This document shows, piece by piece, positions 41,741 through 51,340 of a DNA stretch of 64,000 bases. The DNA lies in NCBI RefSeq assembly GCF_003182155.1, contig NZ_QGTG01000009.1, positions 62,001 through 126,000 of the forward strand. The letters are read 5' to 3'. This stretch comes from Chitinophaga sp. S165 (GTDB lineage: Bacteria > Bacteroidota > Bacteroidia > Chitinophagales > Chitinophagaceae). Positions within the stretch are counted from its first letter, which is position 1. Every line of letters begins with the position of its first letter. The translations under genes were made by a program, and so were the position numbers. The notes under the pieces were generated by a model. That model was given only the letters and a program-made list of their open reading frames with translations, searched no databases and was not told the origin of the DNA.

Positions 41741-42520
41741 ATGAAGATAGCTACCTATAATGTCAATGGCGTTAACGGACGTTTACCCGTTTTACTCCGC
41801 TGGCTGGAAGAAACGGCGCCGGATGTTGTCTGTTTACAGGAACTGAAAGCCCCACAGGAGAAATTTCCTGAAGCTGCTATAAAAGATGCCGGTTATAATG
41901 CCATCTGGCACGGACAGAAAAGCTGGAACGGCGTGGCGATCTTAAGTCGCAATATGCAGGTGGAGGAGATCAGGCGTGCACTGCCCGGCGATCCGGAAGA
42001 TACCCACAGCCGTTATATTGAGGCCGTGATAAACGGCGACTTCGTACTGGGCTGCCTTTACCTTCCTAATGGTAATCCTGCTCCGGGGCTTAAATTCGAC
42101 TATAAGCTTAATTGGTTTGAGCGTTTTAAAGCCCATTCAAAGGAATTATTGTCGAAAGATTTTCCGGTAATACTTACGGGCGACTACAACGTTATTCCTA
42201 CTGAATTTGATGTATACAAGCCGGAGCGCTGGGTGGACGATGCCCTGTTTAGACCCGAAACAAGGGCCGCCTTTCAGGAACTGTTGGCACAGGGCTGGAC
42301 AGACGCTATCCGTAAATTATATCCGGATCAAAAGATCTATACTTTCTGGGATTATTTCAGGAATGCCTATGGCCGTGATGCCGGTTTGCGTATAGATCAT
42401 TTCCTGTTGAGTTCTCATTTCGATAAACGCCTGAAAGCCGGAGGAGTTGATCGTCAGGTACGGGGCTGGGAAAAAACCAGCGATCATGCGCCTGTATGGA
42501 TCGAAGTAACCGGGAAATAA
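41741..42520 (+). CDS. xthA: Exodeoxyribonuclease III
   Basis: 259 residues. AP endonuclease/3'-5' exonuclease for base-excision repair. Mg-binding Glu34 in VVCLQELKAP, the LTGDYNVIPTEFDVY active-site block, and the C-terminal YGRDAGLRIDHFLLS and SDHAPVWIEV with the catalytic histidine are intact. Normal family length. It converges on a small secreted protein gene, with stops one base apart. Confidence 0.95.
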   Translation: MKIATYNVNGVNGRLPVLLRWLEETAPDVVCLQELKAPQEKFPEAAIKDAGYNAIWHGQKSWNGVAILSRNMQVEEIRRALPGDPEDTHSRYIEAVINGDFVLGCLYLPNGNPAPGLKFDYKLNWFERFKAHSKELLSKDFPVILTGDYNVIPTEFDVYKPERWVDDALFRPETRAAFQELLAQGWTDAIRKLYPDQKIYTFWDYFRNAYGRDAGLRIDHFLLSSHFDKRLKAGGVDRQVRGWEKTSDHAPVWIEVTGK

Positions 42521-42521
42521 C

Positions 42522-42920
42522 TTATTTCCTGACCGACTGCATATGTATCTCCAATACAACGCCTGCCGGGTCCTGGTAGCCGGCTACAAACCGCTCCTGG
42601 TCCAGTTTTATTACCTGGAGCAGGAGTTGTTCCCCTGTCTGCTTGTTGATGGTCAATAGCTTTTTTGAGGAATCATATTGCCAGCTGCCCTGTTCTTTCT
42701 TCCCGTTTTCAATAGATAAAACCTTGTTGTCTTTACTAAAGATCATCCTGCTTTTCTGCTGTTGTGGGGAAGGAGGCTGCTTTTTGCCATTCTCTCCGTA
42801 AAATTCAAGCTTCCACTCTTTCGAGATCATATCAGTGAATGGCACTGGGTTATTTTGTGCATAGCTCTGTGTGATTTTACCGGAAAGCATGGCTATTAGC
42901 AGGATGAAGTACCGATTCAT
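42522..42920 (-). CDS. Secreted lipocalin-like hypothetical protein
   Basis: 132 residues from ATG 42920 (an earlier in-frame ATG at 43007 overlaps dnaE2). Signal peptide NRYFILLIAMLSGKITQSYA, then a small beta-rich domain with lipocalin-like Trp positions (SKEWKLEFYGENGKK; GSWQYDSSKKLLTINKQTG). Gene function unknown. It follows dnaE2 by 67 bases on the same strand and may be read through from the imu operon. Confidence 0.65.
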   Translation of the reverse strand: MNRYFILLIAMLSGKITQSYAQNNPVPFTDMISKEWKLEFYGENGKKQPPSPQQQKSRMIFSKDNKVLSIENGKKEQGSWQYDSSKKLLTINKQTGEQLLLQVIKLDQERFVAGYQDPAGVVLEIHMQSVRK

Positions 42921-42987
42921 AGGTTGTTTTTTATAAAATGTACTATTATATCTGTATATATCCTGCCAATGACAGAAAAATGAGTAC

Positions 42988-45900
42988 TTATCTGAAATTC
43001 CTGGCACCGGGAAGTTTGATCTCCTGTATATTGGTCTGATTATCTGTTGATTTATCCTCCGTAAAGAATATGGTTTTCTGATTTTCTGCGGATTGTACTG
43101 GTGGTGGCATGTCTTCTTCTCTGATCGTTGTCATCTGATGTAACAGTTTTGTCAGGTTATAACAATGTTTCACGACAATATGTACCACTTCACCTTCACG
43201 TTGCAATCTGCCTTCTACCATCAATAGTTTGGATTGCAGGATCTCCTTTCTGAATTTCTGATACAGCTTCTGGAATACTACCAGGTTCGCACATCCTGTT
43301 TCATCTTCAATTGTAATAAAACAGATCCCGCTTGCTGTTCCGGGTCTTTGTCTTACAAGTATCAACCCTGCTATTTTCACAGGCATACCGTCGCTTATGT
43401 TGTCCAGATCTCGTGCAGAACGGATGTGCAGCATGCTGAGTTTCTCCCTCACAAAGCTCACAGGATGGGCTTTCAATGAGAGGGACATTGCACTATAATC
43501 ATGAATAACATGCTCTGCTTCGGTCATCTTCGGAAGAGTTACTGGTTTTTCGGTAGTACTTTCTGATGGCCTGCCGGTAAACATACCAATAGGACGATCG
43601 CCCAGTGCAGATATTTCCCATAATGCCTGTCTGCGGTCTAATCCCAATGACCTGAATGCATCGGCATCTGCCAGCTTTTCCAGGGTATTCTGAGATACAC
43701 CCGCTTCCCGTAGGGCCAGTATAGTAATATAAGGAGCTTTTCTGGCGGATACAAGCATTTCGATCTCTTCCTGCTGTAAACTTCTCACCTGACGGAATCC
43801 CAGGCGTAAAGCGCAATGTTTGTTATCCACTAATTCCTCTAAGGTATTATCCCAGTTGGAGTGATTTACATCAACCGGTCTTACTTCCACACCATGATTA
43901 CGTGCATCGATCACGATCTGTGCAGGCTGATAAAATCCCATAGGCATACTATTGAGTAAGGCACAGGCAAATACATCAGGATGATGACACTTGAGATAAG
44001 ATGATACATAAACCAGCAATGCAAAACTGGCGGCATGGCTTTCCGGGAATCCATAACTACCGAATCCTTCCAGCTGTTTGAAGATGCGCCGTGCAAATTC
44101 TTCTTCATAACCTTTCTTCATCATGCCTTCGATCAGCTTCTTTTCAAATCTGGCAACCACTCCTTTTGCTTTGAATGTAGCCATACTACGACGCAGTTCA
44201 TCAGCTTCCGCTGGTGTAAAGTCAGCCGCAACTATAGCTATTTTCATAGCTTGTTCCTGAAAGAGGGGAACGCCCAATGTTTTTTTAAGGATATCTTCTA
44301 ACTCCGGTGAAGGATAAGTAGGCTCTTCTTCTCCATTCCTCCTGCGCAAATAAGGATGCACCATATCTCCCTGTATAGGCCCTGGCCGTACTATCGCCAC
44401 TTCAATTACCAGATCATAAAAAGTTTTAGGCCTTAGCCGTGGTAACATCGACTGCTGCGCACGGCTTTCAATCTGAAATACGCCAATGGTATCGGCTTGA
44501 CTGATCATCTCATATACGGCCGTATCCCCCTGGGGAATATTCGCTAATGTGAAATCCTTATCATGGTGTGCTTTTGCAAGATCAAAAGCCTTCCGGATAC
44601 AGGTCAGCATACCCAGCGCCAGTACATCTATCTTCAGAAATCCTAGTGCATCAATATCATCTTTGTTCCATTCAATACAGGTCCTGTCCTCCATGCGGGC
44701 ATTCAGAATAGGGCATAGGTCTGAGAGTTTATCCTGCGTAATTACAAAGCCTCCTGTATGCTGTCCCAACTGTCGTGGAAAACCTACCATCTGCTCTGTC
44801 AGTTCTAATACTTTCCTGAGATGTGGGTCATTAATATCTAAACCCTGTTCTGCAATCCGTTCTGCACTCAGACTTTCATCATAATGATGCCAGATCGAAG
44901 AAGATAAACGGTTGATCGTATCCACGGATAAGCCCATCGCTTTTCCCACGTCCCTGATAGCGCCTTTGTGCCCTTGTTGGGTTACTGTAGCTACTATAGC
45001 GGCCCGGTCACGACCGTATTTTTTGAAGATGTATTGCATGACTTCCTCTCTGCGCTCATGTTCAAAATCCACATCAATATCAGGTGGTTCATTGCGGGCC
45101 GAAGATATGAATCGTTCAAACAGCAGATCAATTTCCATAGGATCCACTGAGGTAATACCCAGGCAATAACAAACAGTTGAATTAGCAGCAGAACCACGTC
45201 CCTGGCAAAGAATCTTCTGCTCTCTGGCAAAACGTACAATGTCATACACTGTCAGGAAATAGGGGGCGTAATTCATCTGGTCCATAAATTTCAGTTCATA
45301 AACGATCGCAGACGAGATCTTCTCTGGTATATTATCTCCAAAACGTTCCCTGGCACCCTGCCAGGCAAGGTGTGTAAGTTCTTCCTGCGGAGTACGTCCC
45401 TCAGTAGTAAGTTCTTGCGGATAAACATATTTCAGGCTGTCAAGTGAAAACTGACAGGCCTGGGCTATTTCCTCTGTACGCCTGATAGCACCGGGATACT
45501 GACGGAATAAACGCTCCATTTCAGCAATAGGTTTCAGAAACCTTTCAGCATTCTGATGCAGCCGGAATCCTGCATTATAGATCGTACATTTTTCGCGGAC
45601 ACAGGTCAATATATCCTGTAACTGTCTACGTTCAGGATGATGATAATGTACATCATTGGTAGCTGCCAATGGGATATGGTATTGAGAGGACAATTGCGAA
45701 AGACGGTATAATCTTTTCTGATCATCGCCCAGGTAAGATCGTGTGGCAGCCATGTAAAGCTGTGTGCCTAAAGCGCTGCCATATTCTTTTAAGGCCTTTT
45801 TGAATGGTTCTTCAAAATCAAAAGTTGGTGTCAGTTGTTCCGGTGGTACTACAATGAATTTAATTCCTTCAGCATGTTCATACACATCTTTTTTGTATAA

Positions 45901-46215
45901 ATGACAGTCTCCTTTTTCTGCACGCAGATTGCCCTTCGTCAGCAACGCGGAAAGCCTGCTATAAGCTGGTTTATCAGTAGGATAGGCCAACAGGCTGGGA
46001 CCATCCATCAGGTCAAGTCTGCATGCAGGAATAATACGTATATCTTTTTTTTTAGCAGCAGCATGACCCCGTACAATGCCAGCCAGTGTATTACGGTCGG
46101 TTATGGCAATCTCCTTATAGCCATAAGATGCTGCCTGTTCTACCAGTTCCTCTGGATGAGAGGCTCCCCGGAGGAAACTGAAATTAGTCGTTACCTGCAG
46201 ATCAATGTAGCTCAT
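42988..46215 (-). CDS. dnaE2: Error-prone DNA polymerase DnaE2 (ImuC)
   Basis: 1075 residues. Catalytic subunit of the ImuA-ImuB-DnaE2 mutasome for translesion synthesis and SOS mutagenesis. N-terminal PHP domain (YIDLQVTTNFSFLRGASHPE, the DnaE2-specific opening), polymerase core with PPDIDVDFEHERREEVMQYI, palm/fingers GAIRDVGKAMGLSVDTINRL, and an OB-fold near the end (VKIAGLILVRQRPGTASGIC). It ends with a divergent charged tail. It starts 15 bases after the imuB stop, so the three genes form one operon. It lacks the C-terminal clamp and tau-binding parts of replicative DnaE. Confidence 0.95.
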   Translation of the reverse strand: MSYIDLQVTTNFSFLRGASHPEELVEQAASYGYKEIAITDRNTLAGIVRGHAAAKKKDIRIIPACRLDLMDGPSLLAYPTDKPAYSRLSALLTKGNLRAEKGDCHLYKKDVYEHAEGIKFIVVPPEQLTPTFDFEEPFKKALKEYGSALGTQLYMAATRSYLGDDQKRLYRLSQLSSQYHIPLAATNDVHYHHPERRQLQDILTCVREKCTIYNAGFRLHQNAERFLKPIAEMERLFRQYPGAIRRTEEIAQACQFSLDSLKYVYPQELTTEGRTPQEELTHLAWQGARERFGDNIPEKISSAIVYELKFMDQMNYAPYFLTVYDIVRFAREQKILCQGRGSAANSTVCYCLGITSVDPMEIDLLFERFISSARNEPPDIDVDFEHERREEVMQYIFKKYGRDRAAIVATVTQQGHKGAIRDVGKAMGLSVDTINRLSSSIWHHYDESLSAERIAEQGLDINDPHLRKVLELTEQMVGFPRQLGQHTGGFVITQDKLSDLCPILNARMEDRTCIEWNKDDIDALGFLKIDVLALGMLTCIRKAFDLAKAHHDKDFTLANIPQGDTAVYEMISQADTIGVFQIESRAQQSMLPRLRPKTFYDLVIEVAIVRPGPIQGDMVHPYLRRRNGEEEPTYPSPELEDILKKTLGVPLFQEQAMKIAIVAADFTPAEADELRRSMATFKAKGVVARFEKKLIEGMMKKGYEEEFARRIFKQLEGFGSYGFPESHAASFALLVYVSSYLKCHHPDVFACALLNSMPMGFYQPAQIVIDARNHGVEVRPVDVNHSNWDNTLEELVDNKHCALRLGFRQVRSLQQEEIEMLVSARKAPYITILALREAGVSQNTLEKLADADAFRSLGLDRRQALWEISALGDRPIGMFTGRPSESTTEKPVTLPKMTEAEHVIHDYSAMSLSLKAHPVSFVREKLSMLHIRSARDLDNISDGMPVKIAGLILVRQRPGTASGICFITIEDETGCANLVVFQKLYQKFRKEILQSKLLMVEGRLQREGEVVHIVVKHCYNLTKLLHQMTTIREEDMPPPVQSAENQKTIFFTEDKSTDNQTNIQEIKLPGARNFR

Positions 46216-46230
46216 ATATCATTACTTTAA

Positions 46231-47730
46231 CTATGCAAAAAAGCCATGAATAAACCATTGTGAATTATCACCCGAATAATGTCCTGAACGAAATAACCAG
46301 TAACGTTGTCCTTCTGCATCTTCTACATTATAATAGTCCCTGTGTTCACCGCCATCCAGCCACCATTCCCTTTCTATACGCTCCGGACCATCCGCTTTGC
46401 GGATCTCATGCAATTTGCCTTTATACCGGAATAACATCGGTGGATAATCTGGTATCGGTGCTGTGACTTCAATAGGCTCGGGCTTAAACAATAATTGTAC
46501 CGGCCGGGGTTTATCTGTACGCCATGTCGTAGTTGGTTTTTCCTCAATAGCAGTTGCCGGTCTGATAGATCGCTCTGGCCAATAATGTTCAGCAGGTAGA
46601 TAACGCCGGATGTTTTCTTCGCCGACCTTGCCCGCCACCCTGTCCAGCAATTCTGCTACAGCAGGTGTTTTTAAACCAGGGTTGCCTATCCATAATACTT
46701 CCTGGGAAGGGGAGACGTCTTCAACCTTTAGTGCTTCCAATGTAAAAAGCTCAATCCCCAATGCTGGTTCTATGGACGGTATTTTCAGTTCAAATAGGTT
46801 GAAAAGATGGTCTGTATTGTGTGATGGACGATTGGTACCGATCTCCGCCTGTACCATCCTGTTATCTACCCGGTATCCTTTGAGGATAGCGGTACGCAGT
46901 CCTTTGCCTTCTTTCTGTAAACGAAGACAGAGCTGTTCAAGTAAGGCCTTAACAGCTATTTCAATACCGGTAGCTGTGCGGATTGGCTCCAGACAAGGCA
47001 ACCGCTCTTCATAAGGCGATACAGGATAAATAGGCTCGATCACCTCTGTTTCCTGTCCCAATGCCTGCCCAAGCCTTAATAATAACTGCTGCCCAAACCG
47101 GCGGCGCAATACAGCCCTGGGCATATTCATGAAACTACCGATCTGGTGTAATCCCAGTTTTTGTAAACGGGCAAGAGCATCTTCTTCCAGCCGCAAGGCG
47201 GCGGAGGGCAACGACATCAATGCGGCAGACTGTTCCCCGGCATTAATAATGGGCGTTACCTTCCCATAGCGGGATATAGCCCATGCCGTCCCAATAGTAT
47301 CGGCCATAGCGCCACGCACGTCATAACCTATGGCACGGAGTTTTGTAACGATCTCTTTCAGATAAGGCCGTTCTCCTTCCCATAAATGGGTACAGCCGCT
47401 GACATCCAACAGCAAGCCATCTGGCATATCTATCCCTACCACAGGCGTATAACGGATACACCATTCGCCCAATGCCTTGAGCAATTGAGAACCTTTTTCA
47501 GCCTGATCATCAAATACTTCTAAAGAGCTCACTATAGCTTTTGCATCCGCGAGCGGCATGGCTGTTCTGATGCCCTGTGCTTCCGCTGCCGGACTGACCG
47601 AAGTAATGATCATTCTGTTGTGTACAGGGGCGGTAAAAACAAAGGGTTTGTTTTGCAGTCCTGGCTGTTTGCGTACAAGCCAGTCAGTCAGCAGATGACG
47701 GAACCATATCGAGACAAATCGCTTAGACAT
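46231..47730 (-). CDS. imuB: ImuB, Y-family polymerase-like mutasome subunit
   Basis: 499 residues. Folds like DinB/UmuC but the N-terminal motif that usually carries the catalytic aspartate reads SIWFRHLLTDWLV, so it is probably polymerase-inactive, as ImuB normally is; it bridges the beta clamp to DnaE2. Middle motifs: GIDMPDGLLLDVSGCTHLWE (palm) and LQKLGLHQIGSFMNMPRAVL. The C-terminal ImuB domain ends EHRDYYNVEDAEGQRYWLFR. One base separates it from imuA and 15 from dnaE2. Confidence 0.93.
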   Translation of the reverse strand: MSKRFVSIWFRHLLTDWLVRKQPGLQNKPFVFTAPVHNRMIITSVSPAAEAQGIRTAMPLADAKAIVSSLEVFDDQAEKGSQLLKALGEWCIRYTPVVGIDMPDGLLLDVSGCTHLWEGERPYLKEIVTKLRAIGYDVRGAMADTIGTAWAISRYGKVTPIINAGEQSAALMSLPSAALRLEEDALARLQKLGLHQIGSFMNMPRAVLRRRFGQQLLLRLGQALGQETEVIEPIYPVSPYEERLPCLEPIRTATGIEIAVKALLEQLCLRLQKEGKGLRTAILKGYRVDNRMVQAEIGTNRPSHNTDHLFNLFELKIPSIEPALGIELFTLEALKVEDVSPSQEVLWIGNPGLKTPAVAELLDRVAGKVGEENIRRYLPAEHYWPERSIRPATAIEEKPTTTWRTDKPRPVQLLFKPEPIEVTAPIPDYPPMLFRYKGKLHEIRKADGPERIEREWWLDGGEHRDYYNVEDAEGQRYWLFRSGHYSGDNSQWFIHGFFA

Positions 47731-47731
47731 A

Positions 47732-48469
47732 TCATCCCGCTTTTAATCGCCGCTCCTGCGTAGAAGCCGACGCTTTATTATCTGAAATAACAACACATTT
47801 TCCATCGGCCCATTCCATGTTCCAGACGCCGGGACGGCCATTGCGCACTTTTAGTAATTCTACATGCCAGCGGGGAAAACCAACACCTGGCATGCCCTCT
47901 TCCAGTTGGCTCGGTAATGGAGTGATCTTCCAGCGGGTTACACAAGCTGTTGTATTTGCATTTCTGGCAGAGGTACGGAGGATAAAACCGGTCACCTTAC
48001 TTTGTTCTACCACCAGCTGCAGCCGCCGGGACTGCGTAAAGCTGATCTCCGGTATTTCAGCGATCACCGCTGCAATACCCTCACATTTGAGGGCTTCTTC
48101 CAGTACCCAGAGAGCATCTTTTATCCGTTGCAGGTCTATGAAAATGACCTTGTCCGGCTCTATACCAAAAGTCTTCAGGGAAGGAGGAAATAGTGTTCTG
48201 GCCACACTGATCCAGATACAGGCGCCGCCATGCCGCATCAGATTGCCGGTCAAGGCACTCACAAAGCCCGTTGTAGCTGCGGAATGCTCCTTTACAGCAC
48301 AAAGGAATTCATGCACAGCGCCTGTAGGGAAGGTAGCATTGGGAAAAGCAGTATTTATAGGGCCCAGGTCTATATCCGGCGTACTATCGGCGGATTTCGA
48401 CCTGAACCCTTGCAAACGAAGGATATCCTTCTGCAATTGTGAAATAATATCTGCTTTTTCTGCTGGCAT
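47732..48469 (-). CDS. imuA: ImuA-type mutasome component
   Basis: 245 residues. RecA-fold-like ImuA protein found with imuB and dnaE2. Recognisable features: ATFPTGAVHEFLCAVKEHSA near the N-terminus, corresponding to the usual FPxGAxHE motif, and ISFTQSRRLQLVVEQSKVTG in the second half. Its exact biochemical role is not known. First gene of the imu operon. A 7-1-7 palindrome lies upstream at 48514-48528 and could be an SOS operator. Confidence 0.88.
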   Translation of the reverse strand: MPAEKADIISQLQKDILRLQGFRSKSADSTPDIDLGPINTAFPNATFPTGAVHEFLCAVKEHSAATTGFVSALTGNLMRHGGACIWISVARTLFPPSLKTFGIEPDKVIFIDLQRIKDALWVLEEALKCEGIAAVIAEIPEISFTQSRRLQLVVEQSKVTGFILRTSARNANTTACVTRWKITPLPSQLEEGMPGVGFPRWHVELLKVRNGRPGVWNMEWADGKCVVISDNKASASTQERRLKAG

Positions 48470-48513
48470 ACCTGACTGTTGATTTACGAATAACTAATTT
48501 ATTTAGCAATATT

Positions 48514-48528
48514 ACTAATAATATTAGT
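48514..48528. promoter_or_regulatory. Palindrome upstream of imuA, candidate SOS operator
   Basis: ACTAATA-A-TATTAGT: seven-base arms around one base, 45 bases before the imuA ATG. ImuABC cassettes are under LexA in other phyla. The Bacteroidota LexA box is not well established, so the assignment rests on symmetry and position only. Confidence 0.35.
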
Positions 48529-48587
48529 TTTATGAAGTGCAATTTTTACACTTTTAACAGTGCGGCTGCTTAAGCAGGGATTATCAG

Positions 48588-49505
48588 TTAATTAAACGTT
48601 GCTCTGAATTTGAGAGGTGTTGTGCCGGTCCTGATTTTAAACAATTTATTGAATGACTGTGGATGTTCAAATCCCAGTTCATAGGCTATTTCACTCACGG
48701 ATAATTTTGAGGTCGTCAAAAACTCCTTTGCTTTTTCAATTACTTTATTATGAATATGTTGCTGCGTACCCTGACCTGTTAAAGTCCTTAACATATCACT
48801 CAGGTAATTAGGTGAAACATTTAGCTGCGCAGAGACATATTGTACTGATGGAAGTCCTGACTGCCGTACCATGCCACTATTAAAATAGTCCGACAACAGG
48901 TCTTCCAGTTTTACCAGCAGGTCATGGTTCACTTTCTTACGTGTAATGAACTGCCTGTTGTAGAACCTGTTGCAATAGCTGAGTAACAGGTCGAGATTTG
49001 CGACCATCACATCCTGGCTGAAATTGTCAATGTTTGTATGATACTCATGCTCGATATTGACCAATATAGAGGCAATCGTTGTTTTTTCTTTTTCCGAGAG
49101 ATGTAATGCCTCATTAGCAGCATAAGAAAAGAAACCATAGTCTTTTATGGTTTTAGCCAGCGGATAGCCATGCAGCAGATCCGGATGAAAGATCACCCAC
49201 TGTATGGTAAAATCCTTTTCATCTGCTAATTCCACGCCAGATACCTGTCCGGGTCCCTGGAACGCCATTACACCTTCGCTGAAATCATAATCGCGCTGAC
49301 CATATTTCACTTTCCCTTTAAAACCCTCTTTAATACAGATCGCATAAAAGTTGATCACTACATTATCTGCCTCCCGATGCTGGTATTGCATGCTTTTGGA
49401 ATACATAACAGATATCAGCGGATGTTCAGGTTTGGGCAGTCCAAGTAAATCGTGCAATGCTGAAAGAGAATTCAGTACAATATGCGCTGGTTTTTTAGAT
49501 GCCAT
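48588..49505 (-). CDS. AraC-family regulator, partner of the downstream-coded SDR (cassette 1)
   Basis: 305 residues. N-terminal AraC-binding-like domain (about 30-180; NVVINFYAICIKEGFKGKVK, GQRDYDFSEGVMAFQGPGQV) and C-terminal helix-turn-helix pair (VSPNYLSDMLRTLTGQGTQQ; VSEIAYELGFEHPQSFNKLF). It begins 42 bases after an SDR gene on the same strand and probably controls that operon. The next SDR plus AraC pair upstream repeats this order with unrelated regulator sequence. Confidence 0.87.
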   Translation of the reverse strand: MASKKPAHIVLNSLSALHDLLGLPKPEHPLISVMYSKSMQYQHREADNVVINFYAICIKEGFKGKVKYGQRDYDFSEGVMAFQGPGQVSGVELADEKDFTIQWVIFHPDLLHGYPLAKTIKDYGFFSYAANEALHLSEKEKTTIASILVNIEHEYHTNIDNFSQDVMVANLDLLLSYCNRFYNRQFITRKKVNHDLLVKLEDLLSDYFNSGMVRQSGLPSVQYVSAQLNVSPNYLSDMLRTLTGQGTQQHIHNKVIEKAKEFLTTSKLSVSEIAYELGFEHPQSFNKLFKIRTGTTPLKFRATFN

Positions 49506-49547
49506 GTTACTGCGGATTTATATGCAGACAGGTTAAAATTATTAAAG

Positions 49548-50366
49548 TTATTTGAGCTGGCTCATAACAATCTTATCATAGATCCTGTCTCCAAACCATC
49601 GGCGGATAAAAAGCGCAGGCTTGGCAAAGTTCCCCGCTACATAGCGGATGGCAGGTTTGTCGGCTTTGATGGCTTTGGATACCACATCGGCAATAACATC
49701 AGGAGAGGAGGACTGTGCTTTTTGTATGGATTTCTCAACAGCAGTAAGCAGGGCTTTGTACATAGATGAATAAGGGCCCGCCGCTGCAAGTTGTTTCATA
49801 TGCGGTATCGAAACATCCCCAAACTCCGTAGCAATCATTCCAGGCTCTATGATCACAACATCTATCCCAAATGGTTTAACCTCCAGCCGCAGGCAATCTG
49901 ACCAGCCTTCTAAGGCATGTTTCGATGCATGGTACCAGGACGATAACGGTGCGTACACTTTGCCAGACATTGAAGACGTGTTAATGATCTTTCCTGATTG
50001 CTGTTGCCGCATAACAGGTAATACAGCTTTTGTTAACGCTGCCACGCCAAACACGTTCGTTTCAAATTGCTCGCGTGCTTCAGTAATATCAACATCCTCT
50101 ACTGCCCCAATGATCCCATAACCTGCATTATTGAAGAGAACATCTATCCGTCCCTGTTCTTTTACAATCACAGATACGGTATGTTGAACAGCTTCATGGT
50201 CATTTACATCCAGTTGTAACACCCGTGCACCACGGTCCGCTAGCTCTTTTAATTTATCCATTCGCCTCGCGGTGGCGTAAACAATGTATCCTTCATTGAT
50301 CAGCCGGATGGCTGTAGCTTTGCCTATTCCTGATGATGCGCCTGTGATCAGTATTACTTTTTTCAT
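49548..50366 (-). CDS. Short-chain dehydrogenase/reductase (cassette 1)
   Basis: 272 residues. Classical SDR: TGASSGIG cofactor motif (8-15), LDVND, NNAG, catalytic Ser in INTSSMSGK, and YHASK with the catalytic Tyr and Lys. NADP preference is suggested by ATARRMDKL, where two arginines sit at the adenosine phosphate position. Probably reduces a carbonyl of a small xenobiotic or sugar; substrate unknown. Promoter region is 50367-50468, where no TAnnTTTG box was found. Cassette partner is the AraC regulator downstream. Confidence 0.9.
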   Translation of the reverse strand: MKKVILITGASSGIGKATAIRLINEGYIVYATARRMDKLKELADRGARVLQLDVNDHEAVQHTVSVIVKEQGRIDVLFNNAGYGIIGAVEDVDITEAREQFETNVFGVAALTKAVLPVMRQQQSGKIINTSSMSGKVYAPLSSWYHASKHALEGWSDCLRLEVKPFGIDVVIIEPGMIATEFGDVSIPHMKQLAAAGPYSSMYKALLTAVEKSIQKAQSSSPDVIADVVSKAIKADKPAIRYVAGNFAKPALFIRRWFGDRIYDKIVMSQLK

Positions 50367-50468
50367 CTTATAACCTTATTGGTATTATACCGCAAAGGTC
50401 AATTTCAGCGAAAAAATAAAAGTAGCCTGTTTCCGGATTTTTGTAGCCTGATTTAGCGCGGATGAGCA

Positions 50469-51266
50469 TCAGATTTTACTCGGTGCCATCCCATACATTT
50501 TCTTGAACGCAAAAGAGAAGTGGGAGAGATCTTCAAATCCCACATCTATATAGACATCTGAGGGAGCCACGCCTTTCTCCTTGATCCGGTAATATGCCTC
50601 TTGCAATCTCTTTTGCTGCAGCCATTTTCCAGGTGCCGCATTAAACTCTTTTTCAAAGTCACGCTTAAAGGTCGAAAGGCTTCTACCTGTCAGATAAGCA
50701 AACCTGTCCAGCGATACATTAAAATGGAAGTTCTTATTCATAAAAGCCTGCAGGTCGATCTTCCCGGGTTCTGTCAGATCGAACAGGATATCTTTCAGCG
50801 TCGGATTTGTTTGCAGCAGAATAGCAATTGCTTCTTTTACTTTTAATGACAGTAATACATCATTATCCCCTTTCATCAAATCATCATATGGTTGTAAGGA
50901 ATCCATATAATTTTTCAAAAGAGGGTGGGAGTGTAGCAATATGGCAGGTGGCGTTTGCAGATGTTTCTCTGATGTATACCCATACTCAGTACCAAAGCTT
51001 CTGAGTGTTTGCTGGTCCAGGTATACGGAGATATTTTTATACTCACCATTTACCGGAGGCTGTTTGGTGAATTTTATCAGACTGTTTCTTTTGGTTAACC
51101 GGAAATCACCTTCCCGGAAGATATACTGTTTCTCGCCATCAGTCATGGTAAGCGTACCGGATAGCTGATAACTGAATACATGCTCGGGTACAAATTGTTC
51201 TCCCTCTCTTACCTGATCATAGTAACAGGAGTAAGTGATCTGGTTCGTTGTTTTTTGCTCATTCAT
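50469..51266 (-). CDS. AraC-family regulator (cassette 2)
   Basis: 265 residues from ATG 51266; the frame extends to a TTG at 51287. N-terminal half of mostly beta-strands (SYQLSGTLTMTDGEKQYIFR), C-terminal AraC helix-turn-helix (SLDRFAYLTGRSLSTFKRDF, PSDVYIDVGFEDLSHFSFAF). The start lies 74 bases after the stop of SDR 2 and they are likely co-transcribed. Stand-alone sensing of an unknown ligand. Confidence 0.88.
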   Translation of the reverse strand: MNEQKTTNQITYSCYYDQVREGEQFVPEHVFSYQLSGTLTMTDGEKQYIFREGDFRLTKRNSLIKFTKQPPVNGEYKNISVYLDQQTLRSFGTEYGYTSEKHLQTPPAILLHSHPLLKNYMDSLQPYDDLMKGDNDVLLSLKVKEAIAILLQTNPTLKDILFDLTEPGKIDLQAFMNKNFHFNVSLDRFAYLTGRSLSTFKRDFEKEFNAAPGKWLQQKRLQEAYYRIKEKGVAPSDVYIDVGFEDLSHFSFAFKKMYGMAPSKI

Positions 51267-51340
51267 ATCATCCCCGGTTATAGTCAAATAGCATAGCTGC
51301 CGGAAAGCAGCTATGCGTAATGATTCAAAGCTAAGAATTA

